Shown here: one piece after another, positions 44,196 through 55,326 of the stretch
Layout of the letters: each line of letters starts with the position of its first letter
Numbering within the stretch: position 1 is the first letter of the stretch
Source of the DNA: Linum tenue
Taxonomy: Eukaryota > Streptophyta > Magnoliopsida > Malpighiales > Linaceae
Direction: 5' to 3'
Assembly (NCBI GenBank): GCA_946122785.1
Contig: CAMGYJ010000002.1
Coordinates: 40,140,495-40,204,494, forward strand
Length of the DNA stretch: 64,000 nt
Program-made: the position numbers and the translations under genes
The notes under the pieces: generated by a model
Databases searched by the model: none
What the model was told of the DNA's origin: nothing
Seen by the model: only the letters and a program-made list of their open reading frames with translations

Positions 44196-46060
44196 TTGCT
44201 AGGAGAACAGGCATCGCAGGAGTTGCAGCTGGAGGAGCAGCTCGCGGAGCTAGAAGAAGTTGCGATCGAGGGGCGAGAAAAGCCATTCAAGCCGATCCAT
44301 ATATCGCCCCGGATCGTCACATCATTGGAGGAGCCACCAGAGCTGGAGCTTAAGCCCCTCCCCTCTCACCTGGAGTATTCATTTCTCTGGGAGGGGAATA
44401 AGCTCCCGGTCATTATCAACTTGGATCTGACGCCCGAGCAAAAGAGCAGACTGGTGGTCTATTGAAGAAGTATGCCCGGACCATGGCATGGAAGATAACT
44501 GACATCAAAGGCATTAGCCCATCCTTATGCTCCCACATAATTTTAATGGAGGCTGAGGTTAAGTCAATCAGGCAGCCCCAGCGGAGATTGACTCCTAATT
44601 TGGAGGCAGTGGTCCGGGCAGAGATTGTGAAGTTGATAGATGCAGGGATCATCTTTGCTATATCTGATAGCAAGTGGGTCAGTCCCACCCAGGTGGTCCA
44701 GAAGAAAGGCGGGATAACTGTGGCCCCGAATGAGAAGAATGAGTTGATCCCGATGCGGACCGTGACTGGCTGGAGAGTATGCTTCGATTACCGGCGCCTG
44801 AACGACGCCACTAGGAATGACCATTTTTCCTGCCTTTCATTGATTAGATGCTGGAGAGGTTGGCTGACGATGAGTTCTACTGCTTCCTAGATGTCATGTC
44901 TGGATATTTCTAGATTCCCATCGTGCCAGAGGATCAGGAAAAGACCACATTCACTTGCCCCTTTGGTACTTTTGCTTACTGGAGGATTTCATTAGGGTTA
45001 TGTAATGCACATGCGACCTTCCAACGGTGTATGCTGGCAATCTTCGACCGACTGGTTGGAGAGATCATGGAAGTCTTCATGGACGAATTCTCGGTTTATG
45101 GAGACTCCTTCACTCATTGTCTCCATAACCTGGAACTTGTCCTGAAGAGGTGCGAGGAGACTAATTTGGCACTAAGCTGGGAGAAGTGAAATTTTATGGT
45201 TCATGATGGGATTGTGCTCGGGCACAATATCTCCAAGCAGGGGATTGATGTGGATCGCGCGAAGATTGAGACGATCAGTAAGCTACCTCCTCCCATTTCT
45301 GTGAAGGGGATCCGCAGCTTTCTGGGTCATGCAGGCTCTACCGGCGTTTTATTAAAGATTTTTTAAAGATTGCCCTGCCTTTGACCAAACTGCTGGAGAA
45401 GGATGCACCATTTCATTTCGCTCCGGAGTGCACAGCTGCATTCGAGACCTTGAAGGATAAGCTTACCCATGCACCCATCATGGTGACTCCTTATTGGTCT
45501 CTTCCCTTTGAGCTGATGTGCGATGCGAGTGGTTTTGTAGTTGGAGCTGTTCTGGGTCAGAGACGCGACAAACACTTCCAGCACATCTACTACGCGTCGA
45601 AGACCCTGAAGGATGCACATGAGAACTACACCACCACTGAAAGGGAATTGCTCGATGTGGTGTACACATTTGACAAGTTTTGACCTTACATGATGCTCTC
45701 CCATGTGGTGGTCTACACAGATCACTCCGCCATTCGCTATTTGATGAGCAGGGCTGATGCAAAGCCTAGACTCATCTGATGGAACCTGCTGCTGCAGGAG
45801 TTCGATATTGAGATCCGGGACAAAAAGGGGGCCGAGAATGTTGCTGCAAATCATCTTTCATGATTGGAAGCCTCTCCGACAGACAATTTCGTGGAAGAGA
45901 TCAATGACTCCTTCCCGGACGAGCAGTTGTTGGCACTGTGCTTGGTGGAGAGTGTCACTCCTTGGTATTCTGATCTTGCCAATTATCTGGTAGGCAAGCA
46001 GTTACAGAAGGGGATGGCTATTCACACTAAGCGCAAGTTCTTCTCCGACCTGAAGCCCTA
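44196..46060 (+). pseudogene. Athila 2 reverse transcriptase and RNase H
   Basis: Pieces in at least five frames: ELELKPLPSHLEYSFLWEG (to 44465), ITDIKGISPSLCSHI and RVCFDYRRLNDATRNDH (44462-44890), the palm region 44923-45189 with VFMDEFSVYG, then [11 protein letters not shown] and RNase H (45381-45683: [18 protein letters not shown]). The catalytic motif is FMDE, with the second aspartate of FMDD replaced by glutamate. Several in-frame stops lie between the pieces. Confidence 0.88.
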
Positions 46061-47239
46061 ATTCTAGGAGGATCCATACCTCTTCAGGATCGGAGCAGAT
46101 GGCGTGATCCGGCGCTGCATTATGGAGCACGAGATGGGAGACGTCTTGTCTCAATGCCAAGAGGGACCTACCGACGGTCACCATGGAGGAAACCGCACGG
46201 CGAGGAAGGTACTACAGTCGGGATTCTACTGGCCCTCACTCTTCAAAGATGCAGATACCTTCCCATGACAGTGCGATCGGTGCCAGAGGTCAGGTAACAT
46301 TTCTTCCCAGGATGAGATGCCCCAACATATATCTGTCGTTTGTGAAATTTTTGATGTTTGGAACATCGATTTTATGGGCCTGTTCCCTCCATATTTCGGT
46401 AACTTGTACATATTGGTTGCGGTAGACTACGTCTCGAGGTGGGCAGAAGCTCAAGCCATGCCCACCAATGATGCCAGAAAGGTCTGCTCATTTCTGAAAC
46501 AACTGTTCTCTCGGTTCGGGACACCTCGAGCCATCATAAGTGACAGAGGCACCCATTTTCAAAGGCAATTTGTTAAACTCCTCTCTCGCTATGGTGTTAA
46601 GTATCAAATGTCGGTGGCTTACCATCCCGAGACGAATGGTCAAGCTGAGCTGACGAACCTGAACTTAAGAGAATAATTGAAAAGACGGTGGATCAGTCCC
46701 GAAAGTATTGGTCCACCAAACTTGATGATACTCTCTGCACATACAAGACAGCCTATAAGACCTCGATTGGTACTTCACCATATCGGCATGTCTATGAAAA
46801 GGCTTGTCATTTGCCAGTTGAGCTAGAGCACAAGGCCTTCTGGGCCCTTAAGCTGCTGAATCTGGATTTGAGTGTTGCAGGTACTGAACGTAAGTGGCAG
46901 TTGCAGGAGTTGCAGGAATGGTGTTACCACGCATATGAGAATACCCGACTCTATAAGGAGCGAACCAAGCGTCTCCACGACGCTCGATTGAAGGGCACAA
47001 AGAAGTTTCAGCTCGGTGATTGTGTTTTGCTTTATAATGCGCGCCTGAAACTCTTTCCGGGCAAGCTGCAATCAAGGTGGTCGAGACCATTCACGATTAC
47101 CCAAGTATTCTCGCACGGTGCGGTAAAGATCAGCAATGCTCAAACTAAGCCGTTTAAGGTGAACGACCACCTCCTGAAGCTGTATCTGGGAGGTGAAGTG
47201 GAGCGCGCAGAGCTGCTGATCAAACTTGAGGACCCTTAG
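46061..47239 (+). pseudogene. Athila 2 integrase
   Basis: The 5' part (46061-46316) encodes the HHCC region with an internal TGA near 46266. The 46317-46676 frame has [21 protein letters not shown] and GQAELTN, the DDE residues. A frameshift near 46670 leads to 46688-47239 ([35 protein letters not shown]) ending at TAG 47237-47239. Confidence 0.88.
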
Positions 47240-47404
47240 TTCCTCCATCTGCGTCCAACTAAAATACGGTAAAGAAGCGCTTGTGGGGAGGCAACACCAC
47301 CTCGGTTTGTATTTCTTTTCCCTTTTTCGTCCATTTATGTTTTATGATTCGTGTCGAGTGCGTCAAAGTTCATACTCGTCTCATTTTTGTTAAACTGGGA
47401 CTAC

Positions 47405-47725
47405 TGTGGAATGTTGCACGACCAGAACAGGGTGGTGCATGGCCGTGCATTCTTTACTCTTGACCGTACGCAGCCTTGCTGATTTTCGCACTGGCATCCT
47501 GACATGAAGCACGGCCGTGCGGTTTACCATCTTGCCTGTGCTTAGCCTCGCAGATTATCGCATGATCAGGATAACATTTTGCACGGCCGTGTCAGCTCCC
47601 TCGACTTGCCCGTGTGCACCATTCGGCCTCGCACGACCAGATTTTTGCACACGCACGGCCGTGTGCCTTGGCGATGTAGCGCGCACGGCGTCGATAAATA
47701 TAGGTCGCACGGTCGTGCCTCGCCA
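47405..47725 (+). repeat. Internal GCACGGCCGTGC-type array (Athila 2)
   Basis: Copies of GCACGGCCGTG and GCATGGCCGTGC (near 47437, 47513, 47580, 47653) with half-sites, spacing about 70-75 bp, exactly as in the LTR arrays. It lies after the pol stop and directly before a TATA-like sequence. Confidence 0.85.
47694..47702 (+). promoter_or_regulatory. Candidate internal promoter TATA (Athila 2)
   Basis: ATAAATATA, inside the 3' end of the palindrome array, about 330 bp before the ATG of the third ORF. The arrangement array-TATA copies the layout of the LTR promoter. Inference only. Confidence 0.4.
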
Positions 47726-48029
47726 GAAAATGCCTCCCCCTCGCCGGAATCCTCTCTCCCTCGTCGGAAAATCGTGTGTTTTCACCTTCTCCGGTCGTTT
47801 TCCGATCGTTTTCGGTGATTTTTCTCGACACCAATTACAGACCCATTCTTCCCCTCATATGATCTTGCTATCCTCCAGTTTTGGGCTGCTTTGGGTCGAG
47901 TTTGGATCACCGGAGGTGATTTTCGGCGGAACTCTGGCGAGGCTCCGACGAGCGACTTCTGGGCAGAATTTTGGCGATCCGTCGCTTTCGTTGCCTTCCC
48001 CTACACCTCTACTTGTGTCTCCAGGATCA

Positions 48030-49386
48030 TGTCAAAGCCAAATCTCAGGCATCGGTTCATCACTGACTTGAAATCTAGGCCACACAAAGCCAAGTTCAAG
48101 AAGGTTTTGGCAACCAAGATGGGCCAGCACTTCTATTAGAGCAAGAGGGCTCTGTAGGCCATCAACTGCTACGACTCCCTCGCGGAGTTCGTGGACAACC
48201 GCGCTTGGCGCACCCTACTGAATCTGCATGGGCGTGACTTTTATGAGCTGGTGATCGAGTTTTACTCGACTTTTGAACACCAGGAGACTGATGACTACCA
48301 ACAGATGGCGCTGTCAAGTTTCGGCTGGGTGGGGAGTACCACTCCATGAGCTACCACGAGTTTGCTGCTGCTCTCGGCGTCCTGCCCCATCCGGACGACG
48401 ACTTCGATGTGGAGGAGGTCAGTCCAACGGGGATCGATTTTCTGACCGTTTACCGCCAGATGGCACGACCTCCCAATAACACAGGGCCTTTCAAAGCCGG
48501 GTGGACCAAGGCCAACACCCTTCGCACAGAGTACCGCCTCCTCCACCATCTGCTCTCCAAATCCTACATCCCCAGCATCGAGTCAGCCAGCTCGCTGACC
48601 AAGCGGTCGGTGTATTGCCTGCACTCCATGAGCGACAGATTCCATAACCTTCATTTGGGATCAGTCCTGGCGAACACCTTCGCAAAGGGTGCTGCTACAC
48701 CTGGGACCCTACCCCTGCACGCCTCTCATCATCGTCCTAGCCTCTCACCTCGGCGTCGGGTTTGAGGACTGCATTCTGGAGGGCAAGGCTGAAGCTTTTG
48801 GCGAGGTCACTGTTTCGAAGATGCACCTGTTGCGTGTGTCATGCGGGGTCAAGTGGGTCGAGGGCCTACCTGTCCCGGCCATCCCCGACGACGTTGAGGG
48901 AGCTTAGGATGTGGAGCCGGAGGATTTAAACATTGCTGCTGACCACCAAGCTTTCCACCACCGCACTTATGATCATGCAGGTAGCAGCTCCTCTGTCCCA
49001 TCACAGGACTACTTCGCCCACCAGTTTAAGCATATGGTCTCCAGTTCCAGCAGTTGGGCCTTCAAAACCAGCAGATCATCGACCACCAGCTCCAGTTTCA
49101 GCAGCAATATGCGGCTCATCAGGCTGAGTACGTCGCCCGCATGGCGACGTATGACGAGCGCTTGGACCGCATGGAGACTCAGCAGGGGGTCACCCTTGCT
49201 CACATTGAGCGTGAGTGCAGCCGGGCTCGCCGGATGCAGGAGGTCCAACAGCACTTGCTCCAGCAGATACCGGGCAAGCTGCCAGTCTGCAGGACTCGTT
49301 GGGAGGATTCCCCACTTCCACCCCAGCCAGCCGGTGACGATGCTTTCATGGAGGACATAAACTTCGACGACCTCAGCGACGAGTAG
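48030..49386 (+). pseudogene. Athila 2 third ORF (Athila ORF1/plant transposon protein family-like)
   Basis: Start ATG at 48030 (MSKPNLRHRFITDLK). The reading gives VLATKMGQHFY, a stop at about 48137, then in the same style NRAWRTLLNLHGRDFYEL, a frameshift, SYHEFAAALGVLPHPDDDFD, LRTEYRLLHHLLSKSY and HLGSVLANTF. The final segment (49054-49386) is a predicted coiled coil (QQIIDHQLQFQQQYAAHQ, RMETQQGVTLAHIERE) ending in an acidic tail and TAG. This resembles the ATHILA ORF-1/plant-transposon-protein family that occupies the position of an env-like gene in Athila elements. No signal peptide or membrane segment is apparent. Several breaks; not functional as it stands. Confidence 0.65.
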
Positions 49387-49708
49387 TGTGTACTCGTCGG
49401 CTCTTTGAGTGGTTTTTTTTGTGTGTTTTGAGTACTTTTATTTGCTCCATGTGTGTGCGGAGCCTGAACTGCGTCATTTGTGTGTTTTTCATTTGTTTAT
49501 TTTTGTCTTGTGCCCATCTAGGCTGACACTTATCCCTAACGCATAGTGTTCTAGTGGTTTTTGTTCGTGATCCTCTCTTGTAGTACCTGGTCCACTTTCC
49601 TGTCTGCCTGATGACTGGTTCCATTTCAAGTCCCTCGCCAGTCTGTTTTCCCAGTAACATCGCTCCCCTTATCTTTCCCTCTACTCCATTGAGGGCAATG
49701 TTGTGTTC

Positions 49709-49734
49709 AAGTGTGTGTGTGTGTGGGGGGGGGG
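49709..49734 (+). other. Internal polypurine/GT tract of Athila 2
   Basis: AAGTGTGTGTGTGTGTG followed by ten G: the internal PPT seen in Athila 1, here expanded by GT slippage. About 1.5 kb upstream of the terminal PPT. Confidence 0.6.
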
Positions 49735-49761
49735 TCTCTTTGACTGAATAGATTTTGTGTG

Positions 49762-49809
49762 CTTGGAGCCTAGTCCACTGTCCAAATCTCAAGATTTGAG
49801 GGCTCAAAG
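49762..49809 (+). other. Conserved hairpin downstream of internal PPT (Athila 2)
   Basis: CTTGGAGCC pairs with GGCTCAAAG (one mismatch) and CAAATC with GATTTG. Homologous to 22218-22265. Confidence 0.6.
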
Positions 49810-51225
49810 TACTGATGTTTGCATGATCATATGGCCAATGTGGTTTATGTGGTGAATCGATTGGCTGTTAACATTGATGCATGGCAACTTGATTGTGACT
49901 AGGACAACCGTTAATGATGACTAAGACGTGCAGTAGAGTTTTGTAGGGGTTCACTTTTCAACTGTTTTGCTTACCAACTGTGACTTGGGTTGATCACTTA
50001 TTTTCTACAATCGTTCATGCATATAGTTCAGGGAATCAGAATGAGAGATTGAGCATATAGGTAGCCATGTGAGATTTGAGCCTGCTCGTTTCTTTCTTGT
50101 GCGATAGATCTCTCTTCCATGATGTGTAGCATTTACGTTGCCAATAGTTAGGACGATGGAGGCATAGGACTAGCCCACGACCAAATTGACTGTCCTGGTG
50201 TGTCATTCCCCCTAGTCAGCCCCTTTGAGCCATGTGACTTTCCTTCTTTCGGTCTACAATAAAAAATCACTCTTTTGCATCTCTGAGAGGTTCCATAGAG
50301 TGGTTTTTGCATGTTCTCTGCTGTTTCTGCTAGAAATAATATGAGGGTTGGAGGTAGTTCTTAAAAGTTGGGCATGTATTTGAAAAATGTGCAGAGGTGG
50401 TGGTTCTCTCAAGAAATGAAAAGAAAAAAAAAATGAAAGCAAAAGAGAGCCACTACTAAAAATTTGAATCATGCTCATTAAGTAGTGTTTCTAAGCAGTC
50501 TAGCTTAGAAATACTAGCATTATTGTGACCTCTTTCACTCTTGTGCTCTAAAGAATGTGATTAACGCAGAATGGCAGAAAGAAAGTAATTGGTTTGAATA
50601 ATTGCGACTTTGTTGGTTTTGGAACTGTGGAACCTTGTGCTATGAATTCTTCCACCACCTAAAAGGCATTTTTCCCATGTCCAAGACCCTAGCCAGTCAT
50701 CTAAACCCGTGTCTAAGACCTCCTGACTAGTTAGTGGTGACACTCGATATGTGAACTCTAGCATTTAGAGGTTGTCGTCATGGTGAAGAGACGCTAGGAT
50801 TGAGAGAATAAGCATGCACATTTTTCGCATCAAATTGTCCTGACCCCACTGGTCGAGAGTGAGCGATTCATTTCCTTATACTCTTTACATTCTTTATCCC
50901 GGTAAGGACCTAGATTGCTCGGTCTTGATTCTAATGTCTTGAGTTTTATGCATGAGGTGACTGTCCTGAATGAGTGGTTGGGTCAAGTCTATATTGGTTG
51001 GTGAACAGAAGGGAGACTCTTTCTTTACTCGATTTTGCTGCACTCGAATGTCATCTGTGGTGGTTGTCTAGGTTGCCGTTGAGCTTGTTCATGTGTTGGT
51101 GTTTAAAAGCCAATATGATTCACGTGTTTTGTGCCTATATGATATGTCCCCAAAGTTTGCATGGTTAAAATGTTTTGAGCTTACCTTGTGTCTGAATTCG
51201 TTTGCTTGGGGACAAGCACACAGTT
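49810..51225 (+). other. Athila 2 3' noncoding region
   Basis: Between third ORF/hairpin and PPT. No ORF with domain signal. Confidence 0.5.
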
Positions 51226-51240
51226 AAGTGTGGGGAAATT
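51226..51240 (+). other. Athila 2 terminal polypurine tract
   Basis: TAAGTGTGGGGAAATT abutting the 3' LTR. Confidence 0.85.
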
Positions 51241-52648
51241 TGATGACTCGATAATTACACATGTTTTGTCCACCATTCTTATACTGTTTGAGGCTCGGAT
51301 CTCAGGTTTTAAGTCGATTTTACACTAGGTTGTTCTTGTTTATGACATTTCAGGTCCTAATGCGTGAATGAAGGTTTGAACACGAGTTTGGAGTTGATTG
51401 GGCGAAAATGGGACGAGCGATGGAGAGCAAAGGAGTTGCACGACCAGTACGGGGAAGTCGCACGGCCGTGCATGGTGGCCGTGCAAGCGAAGATGCGCAG
51501 CCAGGGTTTGCACGACCGTGCACGACGTAATTTCCGGTTGTGATGAATTGTGCAAGAAGTCGCACGACCTGACCCTGTTTTCGCACGGCCGTGCACGACT
51601 CATTTTCTGCCTGTGATGAATCATGTGAGAAGCTGCACGACCACGCTCTCGGTTTGCATGCGACGTCAATGGCCGTGCACTCCCCTCGCGGAACTAATTC
51701 AAACGCTGCGTTTTGGGGTGCACGGGCAGCCAAGGAGGCTGCATGGTCGTGCGGCATGACCGTGCATCGCGGACAACTGCTTTTTAACCCAATTTCGGGT
51801 TTTGGAGAGGGAGATGACTTTTTGGAGCAAAAATAGAGTTCTAAAGAGAGAAACTGTGAAGAACAAACCCTAAGAGCTATTTGGAGTGAATTTCTCATCA
51901 TTGAAGCCCAAATTGCATCCCCAGGAGTGAAGATTGACATCCCAGAGCATATTATTCCCATCTTTATGAGTATGAGTGCTTTGATTTCTGTTTTCCTCTA
52001 TCTCTCTCTCTATGGAGTAGACCTTTCTCTCACTTGGGTATGAAGAACCCTAGTTTCATGTGTTAGGGATTTGAGTTGTAATGACTTTTGGATTGATATA
52101 TTGTTTGATTATAATCGATTGAAGTGTGTTTGCTGAGTCAATGAAATCCTGATCAACTTCTTTTGATTTCTGCTGCAACCTAAGATAGATAGAATTAATT
52201 TACTACTTTGTAGTGGAATCTGCTTCCAGTAGTGAAGTTATGTGTGTATTGCCTTAACAGTCTATCCCGATGAAGGCTAGTCGTTTGTCGGTTAGTCTAT
52301 CTAAGAGGGCTTGGTCAGCTTAAGATATTCCAAGTTACTGTCGGATCTTTCGCAGTTTAATCAACAGTAAATCAACCTAAGGAAATTACAACTTGAACCT
52401 AACTAAGGAGCTAGAGGGACTCATTCCCGAGTGACTCTTCTCTTGCGGAAACCGGACAATTTACTGTTTTCTTTCTGCTTTACTTTGAACTCACCTACAT
52501 TCACTTAATCCCGCTAGATAATAGATAATCACGGAGTAGGTAGTACATCTAGGCCCCGGGTTGACATTTATTACTTGATTACACTATACTGCATTTCCAT
52601 TCTGCGATTACACTTGGTGGCAGTTTGGTGTTGTGTTTTAGCGTGTTA
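51241..52648 (+). repeat. Athila 2 3' LTR
   Basis: 1408 bp, TGATGACTCG...CGTGTTA. Palindrome array at about 51440-51765. Contains a segment of about 60 bp (around 51961-52020) missing from the 5' LTR, and lacks two others present there. Confidence 0.92.
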
Positions 52649-52653
52649 GTAGT

Positions 52654-53191
52654 CATCACATCACATCACATCCAATCAAGCATGCAAGATACCATTATAC
52701 ATAGTAGGTCACGAGATAAGATACCAAACAAGATACCTCGATGCCAGAGGAGAGCTACCTATCAAGTGAAGTTAAGAAGTTGTCAAGATACCAAGTGGTA
52801 TGCATGGAAGTAATGATGTCAAGCAAACTACATCAAACACTAAGCATGCAAGGGATGAATGATTATGAAGAAGCGGTTACACCTGATTGCTAGCGCTGCT
52901 AATTGACCCTATTAGAGGTCGGGGCTGGCAGGGTCAGTGTGTCGAATCAAATCAATATACCGATTTCTTGAAAATTACATTTGGTACCCAAATTCGTTTT
53001 TCTTACAATTTAGTACCAAAACTGTAATTTTTTACAAATAGGTTTGGAAATCTTGATGGTAAAATTACATTTTAGTACCTTTATATTTTTTACCTTGCAT
53101 TATATTACCTAAACTATTAAAACTATACAAACAGGTCATATGTGTCACTATGAGAAATTTCATATCACTAGTTGTTGCTATGGGTCACAGG
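52654..53191. other. Spacer right of Athila 2
   Basis: The first 200 bp continue the repetitive TCAAGCAT/ATGATGTC-rich sequence found left of the element. No gene recognised. Confidence 0.4.
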
Positions 53192-55326
53192 TAGGGATGG
53201 CAATGGGTCGGGTTGGGTCGGTTTTGCCAAACCCAAACCCATGGGTTTATCCATGAAAAAAACCAGGGGTAAAACCCACTGGGTTTAAAAAACTCAAACC
53301 CAACCCAACCCAACCCACTGGGTATCCGCGGGTTCATGGTACCCATAGGTTTTTGTCGTACAAAAATTTACAATAACAAGTTCCTATCAAAATAAAAGTT
53401 AAATATCAATCTCTCAATGCAAATTATTCATATACAAAAGGGCTAATACCACTACAACATCCGAACTATGAAGAAAATGCCACTTGTATCATATTCTTTC
53501 CAATATTCCATTTTTGTCCCAACCTATAATAGTTTGGTGTCATTTACGTCCTAATGATTTTGCTGACCGTTATAGATAACGGTTGACCAAACGGTCAACC
53601 ATAAAATGTTGACCATTGGTTGCATGGCACATACGTGGCAGCCACGTATGCGCCACGTCGGCTGTCACATCATATTGTTATTTTTAAATTAAAATTTGAT
53701 ATTATTTCAACAAGTAACAACAATAAATTGATATTAACAAAATGCGAAATTGTTTTTCCCATCTCTTCTCTTCACTCCGTCTCCTTTCTCTCTTTTCCTC
53801 TTCTCTCGACTGAAGGTGGTGGGGACGCTGGTGGCCATGACGGCAATGACTGATGACGACGGAGGTGGAGACGACCGCGGCAGCTATCCGACAGCGAAGG
53901 CGACGACGACCGTGATGACGACGAGCTTGTCGGAGCTCCAACACCACCATCTCTTTCTCCCTTACAACCTCCACGATGTCTCTCCCATAGTTGTTGATTC
54001 TCTTGGGGATTTTTAACAGATGGGAAGGAACCAGATCAGGTCAATGTTGTTTCTAGGAGGTTTCTTCCAGATGTGGCGGTCATTATTCGTAGCTTGCATG
54101 GCTCCTCCTCCCCTTAGGCTCCTCCCTCCGCCAGAGCGAGAACGTCCAAATCCTCAAATCCAATGACCCAATTGGGGAAGAGATCCATTGAAACCAAGAA
54201 AACCTCAATCGAAAAACCATATTGGAGAAGAGCTTTCAAGAAAGATGGATATGTTCATAGTGGTCGTCATTGGAAGAATTGGGGAAGCCTTTGCTGCAGA
54301 ATCGCCACCCAGATCCAGTCAATCGAAGAAGCAGTCCGTCAATTCCGAGCCAGAGAAATCGCGGTGGAACTGGGCAGATTCGTGGGATACGAAAAAAATA
54401 GGGATGAAAGCTCAATTCTGAAGGTCGAGCCCGAGCCTTCGAGGTTCTTGTGGGGTAGGGAAGTCATCGAAAGGGGAAGTGTCGTCGTAGACGCGATTGA
54501 TGAGGGTCTCTCGGATCTGGTGAGTGTGTAAGGGGTCGGCGGCGCAGTTGGGCGAGGCTCGAAAGTTGTCGATCTTCGCTGGAAAGGTCAAGGCGGTGGT
54601 GGCTGTTGCTGGTGTTGCTAGTCGGGAATCAGAGAGGTTGCCATCGGCGATTAGGATGAGAGGAGAAGATTGCGGCAGGTAAGAGGAAGAGGCAAAGCAG
54701 GCTGGGGACGGGGGATTCGGTTAGATGAGATAGGAATTTTAATTTTTTAATGTTTTAATTTTTTTAGTTGTTATTTAATTTTTTTAAAATTTCACGTCAT
54801 GTAGCACATCAACGCTGACTGGACTTTGTGTTAAAAACTAACGGTCAAAACGAGTCAACTTTAACAGAAAAATAGTCCAGGACATAAATGAAATATTGGA
54901 AAGAACAGGACACAAGTGGCATTTTCTTCATAGTTCGGGTGTTGTAGTGGTATTAGCCCTATTTAAAACATCATTTTAGAAAATTCAAGCAAATCACAAA
55001 TTAACCATACAAATTATTCAACACCAATCTAGAAAACTCAAGAAAATTGAAGCAAATCACAAATTATCCATAAAAAATATGATTAATTGAAAGCTTATTC
55101 CTCGTCAATTAAGTTTCTTCTTTCTCCACTCGATAATAAAAAATTAGACATGTCTCCACAAACATAAAGAAGATTAGTTGTTTAGAATATTAAATATACT
55201 AGGAAAATTAATTATATGGGTGTGGGCGGGTACTCATGGGGCAGGTTTACCTAAACCCAAACCCAACCCGGTGAATATTGAACAGGTTTAAACCCAAACC
55301 CGACCCAAAACCCGTCAACACATAGA
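53192..55326. mobile_element. hAT-like non-autonomous element or fragment, interrupted by a MULE
   Basis: The left end TAGGGATGGCAATGGGTCGG is a typical plant hAT terminus, followed by AACCCAAACCC/GGGTT-rich subterminal sequence. Matching AACCCAAACCC-rich sequence reappears at about 55215-55320, after the MULE. The right TIR is decayed and no 8-bp TSD was found, so the right boundary is approximate. Confidence 0.5.
53440..54959. mobile_element. MULE-like element nested in hAT fragment
   Basis: A 1520-bp element with TIRs starting GGGCTAATACCACTACAACA and extending well over 100 bp with gaps. Flanked by 9-bp sequences TATACAAAA (53431-53439) and TATTTAAAA (54960-54968), 7 of 9 matching, as expected for an aged Mutator-type TSD. 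No transposase. The interior (53750-54720) is GC-rich with gene-like open frames on both strands, longest 122 codons at 54163-54531, so it may be a Pack-MULE carrying host gene pieces. Confidence 0.75.

Larger units (their letters stand above)
41041..52648 (+). mobile_element. Athila-type Ty3/Gypsy retrotransposon 2, old, with third ORF
   Basis: An 11.6-kb plus-strand element with TSD GTAGT (41036-41040 and 52649-52653). LTRs are 1347 bp (41041-42387) and 1408 bp (51241-52648) and differ by several 60-70-bp indels and many substitutions, and the right LTR ends TA instead of CA, so it is much older than Athila 1. PBS at 42394, PPT at 51226-51240. Gag has a large internal deletion, and pol is a string of frame fragments homologous to Athila 1. 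About 4 kb between integrase and 3' LTR carries a palindrome array, a TATA-like box, a third ORF, an internal PPT and a hairpin. Confidence 0.94.

Noticed and set aside
48162..49254. Minus-strand ORFs over the third-ORF region
   Set aside because: Shadows; the plus-strand reading shows the conserved family pattern and coiled coil.
54163..54531. 122-codon ORF as a host gene
   Set aside because: Lies inside a MULE-like element with TIRs and TSD; no domain recognised. Treated as possible captured sequence.
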